Positions 1 through 11,282 of a stretch of 64,000 bases of DNA are shown one piece after another. A program made the position numbers and the translations under genes. The notes below the pieces were generated by a model. It did not search any database. It was not told the origin of the DNA and saw nothing but the letters and a program-made list of their open reading frames with translations. Source of the stretch: Coprinus comatus (lineage: Eukaryota > Basidiomycota > Agaricomycetes > Agaricales > Agaricaceae); contig JAWPGT010000025.1 in NCBI GenBank assembly GCA_034638255.1, positions 248,001-312,000 on the forward strand, written 5' to 3'. The first letter of the stretch is position 1; the number at the start of each line of letters is the position of its first letter.

Positions 1-1047
1 TTAAAGGGTCGATTGTGGGGTTTGGTCATCCCTGCCTTTCACTAGTACTGATTCCTTATCCTTCTCTAATACCCTATCCTACATCCTGCATCCTTCGCTA
101 TCCCTCCCTAAAATTAGGAAAGATCTACATAGGGTTATCAATTTTATTTAACTTAACAAGGATATCAATTATTGGCGTATTCAGAGATCAAACGATGATC
201 GCGGTTTTTTTTTGTGGCGTTTACTGGGCATTCACTGACCGTTGACGTTGACTGCGTTGGCGGTTGGCGTCCGGTTAGCGCTATTTTGTAAATGTATGTA
301 AGTATATATGTGGTGTCAGTATCTGTCAGCATAATTTGGTGATAAATACAAGTTTGTGGTTGTCGGCGGGGGTCTATGATGTGTGATAATAAGGAAAGGA
401 CCTCTGGCCTTGTGCCCCTCGATGCCTAGAGAGAAAATGTAAAAGTGGGTTTCAAGGCTCATACAGAATGTTAGAAGGGTATGGATATAGAGTACATAAG
501 AGTAATGGGAACAGACATAGAATAAACGTAACCACAGAGAAAATACTGAGTATATTGAATATATCGTTCGAGTCGTACGGCATAACAAGGCACATGAAAA
601 GAAGAAATACATACATGGATACTTAGGTAAATCAGGTCAAGGGGGCAGAAATAGAAATATAACGTACAACGTATACATATCTAACTGTATACTTTATACA
701 CACGGCTTATACATATATAGGATCGGATAGAAGGAAATAGGAAAGAAGAAAGAAACAGGGTAGGATTGATGACGAGAAGGAAAAAAAATTCACAAGGTTT
801 TGGGTTTTTTTTTTTACTAAGGATCAAAGATCAAAGATCAACGGCGGTGAAAAAGAAAAGAAAAAAAGACTTGGTCTTTCTCCAAGTCTTCTCTCGTTTT
901 AAAGTTTCTCTCATGCACACACACGTATGTACCGATGTCCGATTTCTTCTTCATACATATAGATAAAAATAACCATAACCCTTGAGAAAACATCTGTTTT
1001 GGCTTGTCATGATGATGGATGGCGTGCGCGCGTGTGTGTGTGTGTTT
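1..1047. other. Intergenic / 3' flank of the LIM gene
   Basis: No convincing coding region was found on either strand. The short open frames here have low-complexity translations and no family motif. A GT/GC-rich microsatellite (alternating gc then gt) lies at about 1023-1045, just after the stop codon of the minus-strand LIM gene, so it is probably in that gene's 3' UTR. Confidence 0.5.
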
Positions 1048-2506
1048 CTATGCACCTGCTTTGCCAAGAAGTGCATACCCTGCGCCTTGTGGTCCATGAT
1101 GCTGGGAAAGAAAGAAAGGTTAATATTAGTATTAGTTAAAGTCCGACAGAAGAAATGAGAATTCTGAATGTGTGATATTATCGAGAGACTTACTTTACTG
1201 TAACAACGTACACAGAAAGGAACATTATCATGGTCACGTAATCGATTTGAATCGAGAAGAGTGTTACATTCTTGACATCGTAGACAATTTTTGTGCCATG
1301 TTTTGCCTACGGCTTTAACCTAGAGAGCGAGTACGAGAGTGTTAATGTAAGGCTTTTGGATTTTCATAAGAATACGGTTTTACCTGTTCTGCGAAATAAA
1401 CTCGTTTGGAACATTTAGGACAATCAGGTGTATCTCCACCCCATTTCCGAGGTGAAGAAGTTGGCGTTCCTGTTCCAGAACCAGTCCCAGTCCTATTCAT
1501 ATCGATAGTTACAGTACCACCCAAAGCTGCTCCATATCTTGTACCAGTTGAAGTTTGAGTAAGAGGATTAGGAATTCCTTCTTGTTCTAACAAGTTGATT
1601 GCCGCTGATGTTGTACTTTGTGTTCCTCCTCCTCTTCCAAAAGTTGCGAAATTGAAATTGGGATTGGGATTGAAACGGGGTGATGATGTTGTTGGAGAGA
1701 TGCTTCTGGTAGTATTGGTGGTGGATGATAAGGAACCGATTGATTTGGAAGGTGTATGTGTTGGACGAGGACGAGAAGGTAAAGGAGGTACGTTGGTATC
1801 TACTATGGTTGGAACTGAATCTGTTTCAGTTTCAGGAATAGTCTCGGGTGGTGTTTTCCTATCAGGAGTAGATGAACGAGTTCGGAGAGTGTGGGTAGGC
1901 TTTAGACGAGGTGAAGCTGTTTGTGTTTGTCGAATTGGAGATGATACAGGAAGAGTAGTATTTGCCTTTGGCGGAGAAGTAGGAGTTGGAGATAGTGAGG
2001 TCTCTCGAACTGGTAAATTGGCCTGACGTAGGTCCCGAGTACTGAAGTTCTTGGAGTAGCAAGATTTACTGTATTATTGTATAAACTTTAGGTAGAGTGT
2101 CAAATGATTTGGAAATACAAACCAATAGGGCTGCAGAGAAATTGAAATTGGGTCAGAGAATGTGTGTGGGACGTCAGCCGCTAGAACTTACTTCCTGGTC
2201 ATGTTCGAGTAGAGTGTAAGAGTCGAGTCGCTTCTTGCATATCATGCATGAGAGACATGGCTGTATGGATGTTAGACTAGAGATGTGTGTAATTGAAGAT
2301 GTATACCTTGTGATAGAGCTAGGAGGTGTGGTAAGTTGGATTGAATTGGGAATAGAGATTGGACATACCTTTCTACCCGGGCCCAAAACCTGGTGGACAG
2401 TATGAGAACAGAAAATAGGAATAGTAGAATAGAATAATACCTGTTCTGCTGCATAGACAGGCTTTGAACATGTTGGACATAGCTGAGAGCCTCCGAAGGG
2501 ATGCAT
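1048..2506 (-). CDS. Two-LIM-domain (CRP/CSRP-like) protein
   Basis: LIM domains bind two zinc ions and act as protein-protein adaptors, often near actin or in the nucleus. The reconstructed protein has 346 residues in 8 exons: 2506-2441, 2389-2369, 2318-2307, 2260-2192, 2130-2123, 2068-1384, 1319-1194 and 1101-1048. LIM1 starts with CPTCSKPVYAAEQ and continues through GPGRKLYHKPCLSC to PYCKSCYSKNF. LIM2 runs from CPKCSKRVYFAEQ through GKTWHKNCLRC to PFCVRCYSK. Each carries the usual Cys/His ligands. The roughly 210-residue linker is Ser/Thr/Pro rich. Three internal exons are only 21, 12 and 8 nt long; without them LIM1 loses ligands and frame. The exon lengths sum to a multiple of three. It is divergent from eIF5A with 164 bp between start codons. 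The family is secure; the cellular role is not known from sequence. Confidence 0.88.
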
Positions 2507-2670
2507 TGGTTACCAGGAAAGGCAAGTCCCAAGATGGGAAGTGATCGATAGAGAAGATAGCGGACCTTGAATTTGCGGCGATCTGAATTTTTGCATCTAA
2601 TCAGCCTGAAATCTCCCACAACTTTTCTCTCTTTACCTCCCTCATCTCCACTCAACCCCACCTCATCACC
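2507..2670. promoter_or_regulatory. Divergent promoter, LIM gene / eIF5A
   Basis: The two start codons are separated by 164 bp and face away from each other. The eIF5A side (about 2600-2670) is strongly pyrimidine rich with CT and CCTC runs, which is common upstream of highly expressed fungal genes. No clear TATA box is visible. Function is inferred from the layout. Confidence 0.5.
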
Positions 2671-3480
2671 ATGTCCGACGACGAGCAGCACAATCAGACC
2701 TTTGAGCAGGTATGTCCTCTTCTGTCTCTCCTCCACAACTACTCACAGTGACCTGATACTTCCTAGTCCGGCTCCGGTGCCTCGCTCACCTTCCCCATGC
2801 AATGTTCTGCTCTTCGCAAGAACGGACACGTTGTCATCAAGGGTAAGCCTTTATTGCTGTGTTTTTATTCTGCGCCTCACATCGCTCGTAGGCCGCCCCT
2901 GCAAAATCGTCGACATGTCTACCTCTAAAACCGGAAAGCACGGTCACGCAAAAGTCCATCTCGTTGCCATTGATGTAAGCACCTCTTTAGGAATCTGACT
3001 GTAGCGTAAAAGTCTAAACTAGTACATGTCAGATCTTCACTGGCAAGAAAATGGTAATTTTTTAAACAAAGGGTTTTGTCATGGCGAAAATCTTAGACAT
3101 GATCTATAGGAAGATATCAGTCCTTCCACCCACAACATGGACGTCCCCAACGTTTCCCGTACGGAATACCAACTTGTGAGTCGCATATGTTGAATTAGGT
3201 TGTATTGGAACTGACGGTTTTCCTCGCAGGTCAACATTGATGATGGTTTCCTCAACCTCATGACCCAGGAGGGTGTCTCGAAGGATGACGTAAAACTTCC
3301 CGAAAGTGAATTGGGCACTCAGATGAATGCCGACTTTGATGAAGGCAAGGATCTTCTCGTCACTGTCATCTCTGCCATGGGCGAGGAACAGGTACGTAGA
3401 CCTGGGTGATATTGAATCAGCACTGACTAAGATGTCTAATACAGGCCATCTCGTACAAGGAGGCACCCAAGGGCAACTAG
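2671..3480 (+). CDS. Translation elongation factor eIF5A (hypusine-containing)
   Basis: eIF5A binds the ribosome near the P-site and helps peptide bond formation at difficult motifs such as polyproline. The lysine in [11 protein letters not shown] is converted to hypusine. The 160-residue product is the normal family length. Seven exons were placed: 2671-2709, 2767-2842, 2892-2974, 3033-3053, 3110-3175, 3230-3391 and 3445-3480. The fourth is a 21-nt microexon encoding IFTGKKM. The start [13 protein letters not shown] and the domain order (N-terminal SH3-like with the hypusine loop, then an OB-like C-terminal half ending in KEAPKGN) match fungal orthologues. The deoxyhypusine synthase and hydroxylase that modify it are not in the window. 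Confidence 0.97.
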
Positions 3481-3783
3481 GGTTCTGTTTTTATTTTCTA
3501 AATGTACTGCTTTGGCGTTTTGAGTGGTCACTGCTCTTTGCATTTTTTTTTCGCTCGTTCATGTATTGACTGTTCAACATCTGTTACAAGACATATTTCA
3601 CTGTATTTCTGGATGTACCAATGAGGGACGAAGTCCCATGTGAGCTGGAGATGAAGATCAGAAGAACCCTGGGCCTGGGCATAAGTTGCATGGCTGCCCT
3701 GGTATCTTCTCAGGGTGACTTCGGGCGCACGCCACATATAAGCCAGGTCTCCCAGCTAATAAAAATAATATCCCTGCCCTGCC
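3481..3783. other. Short intergenic region before the GMC oxidoreductase
   Basis: This 303-bp stretch contains the 3' UTR of eIF5A and the promoter of the next gene. An AT-rich segment (taataaaaataata) lies about 20 bp upstream of the GMC start codon. No extra gene is visible. Confidence 0.4.
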
Positions 3784-6514
3784 ATGGTCTCCTTCAAACC
3801 TGCCTTTGCTGCTTTCGTATACTGGGGCATTGCCTCTGCCACGCTCCTTAACCTCCACACATCCTCTTCACTCGGCAGGCAGATCTTCAATGAAACCACT
3901 TTTGAGTATGTCCATCTTTCCATTCTATACCTGCCTTCAGCTGATCCCGTCATAGTTATGTATGTTGATCGTGTCAATACTTTCCACTTTCTTCTCACAT
4001 TCTCTAGGTCATCGTTGGTGGAGGCACCACTGGTTTGACTCTTGCCAGACGCCTTTCAGAGGACAGGTCAAAGTCTGTTCTTGTCCTCGAAGCTGGAAGG
4101 TCCGGTGCCACGGAGTATGTTTTTTTTTTCCGGAGAATATGAGCCAGCGTCTCACATACATCCACAGTCCTCTCGTCACAGTCCCAAAGAACTCCTTTTC
4201 CTTCATTGCAACCGACATTGACTGGTTCTACTTTGCAAGTCCAATTCTCCATGCCCAGCCATCAATATTACTAAACACATGATGTAGACCGCTCCCCAAA
4301 CCCACGCCGCAGGACAAACCATTAATTTGTCTTCAGGAAAGGTCAGGAGCACGTTGCTTAGCAGGTCGTAACATTCAGTTTACCCCCTTGCAGATTCTTG
4401 GTGGAGATTCAGCCGTCAACGGTCTCCAATGGACCCAGGCACACAGAACCGACTTCAACGATTGGGAAGCCTTGGGCTCCAAAGGCTGGAATTTCAACAA
4501 TCTCCATGCCGCCTCGCGCAGGGTACATTTTCAAATCTCTATTTTCACGCCATCATTTACCTCTTCGCCTATAGTCCGAAAATTTGCATCTTCCGTCAGA
4601 AAACCTTTCTGCCCAGTTTGGGTATACTGCTAACCCGGCCTCCCATGGATCTGACGGTCCCGTCGACGTATCTTTCCCTCCTTTTTTCCCTCTGTATGTG
4701 ACCCTATATATGATTGATGACTATGACGTGCTGACATTTTTTTTTTTTTTTTTAGTCAACATTTGAAATTCATCAAGGCCTCCGTGGAGCTTGGACATCA
4801 GTTTAACGCAGATCCATATGGTGGAGATAACACAGGTGTATGGTTCGGTCTTTCATCCCAAACAACCCAGAGTGTTCGATCTACATCCGAATTTTCATAC
4901 CGTATGAGACGAACTACCACTCTCCCTGAACCTTTCCAACTGACGTGCGAGACCCCTTTCTTAGTTGACCCCGTCCTTACTAGACCCAACTTGGTTGTTG
5001 CTTACCACGCTACTGTCCTCAACCTTGAAATTGCATCCGGAAAGCAAGGAAATGTTAGGAGTAATGGTGTTTTCGTCAGGTTTCCAGATGGTTCCGAGTC
5101 GGTGGTCAAGGTGACAAATTCTGGAGAGGTCATCATGACTGCCGGTTCCATTCGTACACCTCAACTTTTGGAGCTTTCTGGAATTGGAAATCAGGATATT
5201 CTTCGTCAGAATAACGTTCCCGTCAAGGTTAACTTGCCGGGTGTTGGTGAAAATTATGAGGATCAGTGAGTGATATCTTTTATTCTGTGAAGTGCTTTAC
5301 TAAAGACGAATTTTTTTTTTTTTTTTTTAGTACACTTACTATTCTCACTTATCAATTGAGGCCTGGATTCCTGTCTTTTGATGCTTTGGACTACAATGCA
5401 ACACTCGCAGATGAAGTAAGTGTCTACTGTCGTTACCACCTCGATCACCCAACCGACTTTTTATATATAGCAACAACGGCTATATGAGACTCAGCGTAAA
5501 GGCTGGCTAGTAAGCACAATTTATTAAAAATCCAAGACGTATCTTACTGAATTTCAACAGACATTCGCTAATGGTGTGATCAACATGGCACCAGCAAGCA
5601 CTGTTTTGACTAAAGATGAAATGAAGACTGCTGAACAAATACTGAGGAATAAACCTGATGGTATCTCAAACGAAGCTTTCAAACTTATTAAAGAGAAAAT
5701 CTTTGGTGGCGTTCCTCAAGCAGAATATATTCTGGTAAGTGCATATAATTAGTTGTATTCTATTTGAAACTTACGAATGTTACTTGTTTGTAGTTTAATT
5801 CTTTCTCTGGTGGTGAAGTGAAATTGCCTAATACCAGTTATGTTTCAATGGCTGTAACACATCTTCATCCTCTATCTCGTGGTAATATCGTAAGTTCCTT
5901 TGTTGTACACCCCCTATATATATATATATATAAAGTACTAAACTCCAATAATAGCACATCAACTCTACCTCAATCGAAGATCATCCAATTATCGATCCTC
6001 ATGTACTCGAAGCTGAATGGGATAAATGGTTCTTGGCGAAAGCAACTGCTTATGGTCGTAAATTCTTTGAAACACGAGCTTTCAGAGAAATATTTGAACC
6101 TGTTGAAATCTTCCCTGGTCCTCAAGTTCAATCACAAGCGGATTGGGAACAGTTTATTAAGGATACTGTTAACATTGGTGTACGTGTTTTTGTTATCTTG
6201 TCTTTGAAGCACTTGTTAAAAAAAAAAAAATGTTTTGTGATTTTTGTAGTATCATTCGGTTGGAACAGCTTCGTTGTTACCTAAAAATAAGAACGGGGTT
6301 GTAGATTCTAATCTTAAGGTTTATGGAACTGATAATATTCGTGTTGCGGATGCTTCGATTATGCCTTTACTTGTATCTGCTCATACACAGGTACGTTTTT
6401 CTCCCTCTAACTTTGAACGTATGGTATTGACATACGTATTTTTATTATTATTACTAGTTGACTGCTTATGCTATTGCTGAACGTGCTGCTGAGTTGATTA
6501 TTAAATCAACTTGA
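3784..6514 (+). CDS. Secreted GMC-family FAD oxidoreductase (aryl-alcohol/glucose oxidase-like)
   Basis: GMC enzymes oxidise alcohols or sugars with FAD and often deliver H2O2 for lignocellulose decay. Fifteen exons give 642 residues, normal for the family. The N-terminus [20 protein letters not shown] looks like a signal peptide. The FAD-binding motif [16 protein letters not shown] is assembled across exon 1, a 4-nt exon (3956-3959) and exon 3. Further family blocks are the flavin-region motif [12 protein letters not shown], a GMC signature near [17 protein letters not shown], and the C-terminal YHSVGTASL with a catalytic-type His. [17 protein letters not shown] lies near the end and its His sits at the second active-site position. 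Intron 4 (4235-4287) starts with GC rather than GT. Substrate cannot be assigned; aryl-alcohol oxidase, pyranose dehydrogenase-like or glucose oxidase-like all remain possible. Confidence 0.9.
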
Positions 6515-8000
6515 AGAAACAAAATACTGGAAGAAAAACTTTTTTAAACTGTTGTAAAAACCGTTGAACATTCACTTGACTAACACTCGCTCTTTTCTTT
6601 TCGTTTTTTATTATTAATGTTTATTGGGTTAAATATCTTTCCTTTTTATATATAGTCAGAAGTCAGAATATGTGTTGTTTCATTAGAAATAACTCTCTTA
6701 GGATCTTGGCTAGGATTTTTTTTTCTTTTTTCGGTTCACACCGTTTTGTTTACTTGTTACCTTTACCTTTTATACAGTATATTGAAAATAACTTGTTGCT
6801 ATTATACCTTTTTTCGGTTTATACATATGTGTATATATTCCTCAATCCATGTTAACACGAATTTCATTTGTTTTTATTACTGTTGAAGAGATGAAAGTTG
6901 CTTCAACGGGAAATGATGTACAAGCAGATTCCGTCAGTCAGCCAGTCAAGCTCCAAGAGACCTGACGAAATTTAAGTAGATTAAGTTGGAACAAAAATGA
7001 GAGAGCGTAGCGTTTTTCGTCAACGACGAACGTGTTGTAGAGATGATGAGTGAGAGACGGGGAATGCGCAAGACAGAGAGATAAAGACTAGAAACGGACT
7101 TTGATGTCGAAAAGTACTAAGGGTGTATAAAGAGAAAAGCCAGGGGTAAATTTCACTGCCTAAACTACGACAGGACTGTACTACTTTTTTTTTACTGAGA
7201 AGAGTAAGATACTGGAATTCTTATCATGCAAAGTAGACACTGAAAACCGTAATTAAAACAATGAAGTTGTAATTAAAACGTGTGTTTGTTTATGAAGTAA
7301 GAGAAACGAAAAAAATAAAGAAAAATAAAGTTTTGGAATGATGCTGCCTCGTGTATGCCATCGTGTAAAAATCTAGAATTTGTACGTATGAGTTGGAAAA
7401 TAGTTTCGAAAGAATGAGAATCAGCTTCAGAGATTAGATTTACCGATATGTAGGAGATACATCATACAATGTCAGGCGACTTCATATCTTCAAACTATGG
7501 ATGGTCCTAATACGTTCATCCGAGTAGGACTTTCTCCTCACCATCTTTTTCATTTTCCAACAAGAAGTTTGTAATACTTGGACATGTTTTAAAAGACCAT
7601 TTACCGTACTTATTAGTTATGTTCTTTTTGCTCAGAAATTAGCACATTCGCAATAAACCCTTATTTTTGAAGAAGGTTGTACACTAGTGCTTAAAGAATT
7701 TGTAGCATAAGTCAAACAACATCCAACATCGAAAGCAATAAACAAGAGAAAGAGAAAGAAAAGGAAAAGAAAAGGAAGGAAGAAGTGCGTTTGGTAAGTA
7801 ATATTCGAGAAGGAAGGAAGAATTGAGATTGGAAGTAACAAAAAAAAAAAGAAGGTCAACACACATAGACACACGTACACGTCCTCGTTAAAAAGAAAGA
7901 AAGAAGAAAAACTCAGAGACAAGATAGTCTTGTAGAGTGTGAGATTTAACGAGTCAAAAGTAAGAAATGAAAAAGAAAGGAGAGTTTATCAAATACAAAA
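6515..8000. other. Gene-free AT-rich spacer between convergent genes
   Basis: This 1.5 kb separates the 3' ends of the GMC oxidoreductase (+) and the TAF8-like gene (-). It is AT rich with purine-rich tracts (aagaaagaaagaagaaa and similar, 7740-7920). The minus-strand open frames there are translations of these low-complexity tracts. It probably holds both 3' UTRs. No gene is supported. Confidence 0.5.
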
Positions 8001-9883
8001 TTAACTAAGTCTCGTACTAGACTTTGATGATCTAGCAGTTGATCCAGAAGGTAAAGAAATAACACCACTCGAACCGGATTGTAATTGTATCCCCGATTTT
8101 CTATGTCTTTGTAAATGATGATGAGAATGAAGATGATGGTGGGGAGTATTAGAATTTGATAAAGGAGTTTTGAAATCTTTAGTTTCGTAATCCCATGTTG
8201 CGAATAATCTTGCATCTGGTATGAGTGGTTTTAAAGATTTTTCTCCTCCTCCACCAGAACCACCACCACCACCACCACCACCACCATTACCGCTTTCTTT
8301 TTCTTTTTCTTTATTGTTATTGTCTTTGGTTGAAGGAAGGGATGTGGGAGGAATTGTTGGATTATCGGTTGGAACGAGTGCATGTGAGTTCCATGGAGCA
8401 GGTATGCCAGGTCCATAAAGTAATGGTTTACTTCCTCGATGAAGTGCAGGTGGATGTGCAAGGCGAGTTGTACGATTAATAACCACAGGCTGTTTCAAGT
8501 TGTATACATGAGAAAAAAGAAAAGAAAAGAAAAGCATTAACACTCACAGGAAGAACATGTCTAGCCAATTCTGGTATTCGATTAGATTGCTGACCAACTA
8601 GAGGAGTTATACGTTCTGTAGTTGAAACTGGACGAGGTATGGTAGGTGGAAAACGGAAGTCTTTATCTTTCGGATCTGCCTTTCCATTCATCAGATCGGT
8701 AACAGCAACAGGATACGATGGTCCTATAGCAGAAACACGAGGAGGACAAGGAGCAACATTTGAAAATAGAGTGTCTGCAGCATCCCACCGTGGTGTGCTT
8801 TGAGTCTGAGCCAAAAAGGCCATTGAGACCTTGTGTCGTGATAGATTAGAAGGTGGTGGAGTGGATTGTGGACGACTTGTGAGGATGTGATGGTAGGCTT
8901 TGAAGAGTGCGGGTTCTGTTTGAAGTGATGGAGGGATATTTTTGTGGGACTGGGAACGGGACATATTTGAAGGGGCGGAAGGTAGATGCCATTCGGGGAC
9001 TGAAGACAGGGTAGATTGAGAATAAGGGACTTGAACAAGATAGTCTGAGGCAGCAGCTGAAGTCATTGTCTGTGCTGCAACGGACAAAGGTATTTTTTCA
9101 ACTGGTAGATGTTGTGAAGGTTGTGTTTCTATTTGCTGGGAATCGCGAGGGGAAGGGGGAATACTTGAAGGAGGTTCATCGTCGATTGTAGGGAAAGGTG
9201 GTAGGAAATCCGGAACATGAGAAGGAGGTTTCCAATTTGAAGTTCGTGGCCGTTTTCGTGAGGGAGAAGAGGGGTTTGAAATTGGAGAAAGAGGCAAAGG
9301 AGGTGTGGATGGTCGTGGAGGCGGCGTCTTTCTTTCAAGTTGAGGGTCTATGGCCATTCTGTAGTCGTCCTCAGCATCAGCGTCCATCTCGTTATCTTCT
9401 ACATCCTCTTCGCTGTCGTACTCAGATGGAGGAGGACTCTCGTAAGCCTGGTATTGAAGGAGTACTGCGTCGTCACGATCTTGCTTTAAACCAATGGCAA
9501 GCTGGGCTGGAGAGACATGTAAAGGGAGTCTCTAGGCCACGAATAATCCAAAGCGCACCTTTGAACTCATTCAAGTCTTCCATTCGTCGTGTTGAGTGCG
9601 AAGCATAACGATTCAACTCCTTTGCTTCTGTGGATCCATATTCCTGCAATTCATCTATACTAATACCCATCTCTTCCAATGCACCGATTGCATCATAGAC
9701 AGTAAGGTTGGTCCTTCCAGAATGATGTGCATATTTTGAACAAGTAGAAGATAAAAGGGACAAGTAACGTCCAAGGAGATCCGTAAGCACGAGTGTTGCT
9801 TGTGTCGATGAACGAGAAAAGTTGTTGGCATGAAGTGTCTTGATGGTTGCTGATTCCAAGAGTTTTGTTGCTGCTGTCTCCAT
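8001..9883 (-). CDS. TFIID subunit TAF8-like (bromodomain-associated histone fold)
   Basis: TAF8 pairs with TAF10 through a histone fold in the TFIID core. Three exons (9883-9559, 9479-8548, 8489-8001) give 581 residues with consistent phase. Residues 1-105 form a histone-fold domain of the bromodomain-associated type (LLESATIKTLHANNFSRSST, then TDLLGRYLSLLSSTC, then TVYDAIGALEEMGI). An acidic segment follows (SEEDVEDNEMDADAEDDY). The TAF8-type motif HVPDFLPPFP comes next, then a long disordered Pro/Ser/Thr-rich tail. That tail contains a Gly run encoded by a ccacca repeat. The start is the first ATG in frame; an upstream GTG-led extension exists without ATG, so a further 5' exon is possible. 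TAF3 also has this fold, but the HVPDFLPPFP motif favours TAF8. Confidence 0.78.
8240..8288. repeat. ccacca trinucleotide repeat coding a Gly tract
   Basis: A run of ccacca units, with interruptions, reads on the minus strand as a Gly/Ser-rich tract in the disordered tail of the TAF8-like protein. Such repeats vary in length between strains, so it is a possible polymorphic marker. Confidence 0.7.
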
Positions 9884-10057
9884 GAGTGTCAATGAGAGTT
9901 TAATTCGACGGCGAGCAAGGGTTGGTTGGTCGTCGCCAGTGGTGGTGAGCGCGAGTGAAGTGGAACGCGTTCCAAACTTGGAATGTATTCCCACGATCAC
10001 TATTGTAATATCCCAAGAGGCAATTAAATCACCTTAAACAAACCTTCTTACTTAAGT
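9884..10057. promoter_or_regulatory. Divergent promoter, TAF8-like / HMCES
   Basis: The two start codons face away from each other across 174 bp. The minus-strand frame stays open for part of this interval but has no ATG before a stop. No clear TATA element is seen. Function is inferred from the layout. Confidence 0.4.
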
Positions 10058-11200
10058 ATGTGTGGGCGCTTTGCACTTGCACGTAATGTAAGTCCCATTT
10101 TCCTTGAGTATATATTCACAACTGATAGTTGTACAGCGTAACGAAATACGACAACTACCTGGATATAACCTAGACGTACAAGACTGGGAGAATGAAGATG
10201 ACTTTGTTCCAAGATATAATATTGCTCCAAGAACACAAGTTCCAGTTGTTCGCAGACGAGACGATGGTCCAAATGGCAATGACAGACCAAATCTTATAAT
10301 CCAGAACATGAAATGGGGTCTAGTTCCTCATTGGAGCAAACATGAAAACACAAGTCTTAGTACTACCAATGCTCGTGCGGATAAGCTTGTTGAAGGAGGA
10401 GGAATATGGGGTAGTCTTCGCTCATCAAAACGATGTGTGATACCTTGTACAGGGTTAGTTATCTCTCCTCCCAGGTACTCCCTTCTCAAAACATTATATC
10501 ATATCAGATACTATGAATGGTTAACCAAAGGCAAACAAAAGATTCCACATTACACTAAACGTCAAGACGACAATATCGTGTTACTCGCAGGACTCTATGA
10601 TTCTACTGAACTCGAAGACGGTCGAATTTTATGGACTTTCACTATCGTCACCACTGATGCTAATAAAGACTTTTCGTGGTTACATGATCGTCAACCTGTC
10701 ATTCTATCTTCCACAAAAGCTGTTGAACAATGGCTTGATACCTCTTCCCATCAGTGGAATAAAGAGTTGTCCTCTCTCGTAAACCCATATCATGATTTAC
10801 TTGTACCCCTCGTATGTTACCAAGTCCCTCAGGAAGTAGGGAAAGTTGGTACCGAATCTCCGACTTTTATTGAACCGGTAACTCTGCGTAAAGACGGAAT
10901 ACAAGCCATGTTTTCCAAGCAAGTCAAGAAGGAAACACCTGCCAAGCCAGAGGTCTTACCTATGTCTGTTAAACAAGAGGAAGAAAAGGTCTCAATAAAG
11001 AAGCGTTCCCATAGTCCAACATTAACAGACGAACAAGTGCCTACCAAGAAACCCAAAAAAGAAGATTCACCCAGAAAATCCCCGAAGAAAAAGGTTTGCG
11101 CATTCTTCCCGTTGTCCGGAATGTATATCTCAATGTGCTAAAGCCGCAGACACCTTCTGGTCACAAACCAATCACATCATTTTTTACAAAAAAATCCTAG
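10058..11200 (+). CDS. Abasic-site processing protein, SRAP/HMCES family
   Basis: SRAP proteins crosslink to abasic sites in single-stranded DNA through Cys2 and so protect replication forks. Four exons (10058-10087, 10137-10453, 10508-11093, 11144-11200) give 329 residues. The protein begins MCGRFALARN with the catalytic Cys at position 2. Family blocks are RYNIAPRTQVPVV, KWGLVPHW, NARADKL, RCVIPCTGYYEW (built across the second intron) and LAGLYDS. A basic Ser/Pro/Lys-rich tail follows. The open frame runs past 11093 to a stop at 11141, but a 50-bp intron there joins a last exon ending KPITSFFTKKS. That resembles the C-terminal PCNA-interacting motif of HMCES proteins, and I prefer this model. 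Confidence 0.9.
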
Positions 11201-11282
11201 GCATTAAATTCCTGTAGACCCAAGATACAGAGTAAGGATACAGTACCAACTATCATACATCATTGTAAATCCATCCTATATA

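Noticed and set aside
2272..2736. Minus-strand frame of 154 codons across the LIM/eIF5A promoter
   Set aside because: It runs through the divergent promoter and eIF5A exon 1 in antisense and shows no motif. The LIM exons in the neighbouring frame explain the region.
8221..8479. Plus-strand poly-Pro/poly-His frames
   Set aside because: Produced by the ccacca repeat read in other frames; the minus-strand TAF8-like exon explains it.
9884..10000. GTG-initiated N-terminal extension of the TAF8-like protein
   Set aside because: The frame has no ATG upstream before a stop, and nuclear fungal genes rarely start with GTG. The ATG at 9883 sits just before the histone fold. A missing 5' exon remains possible.
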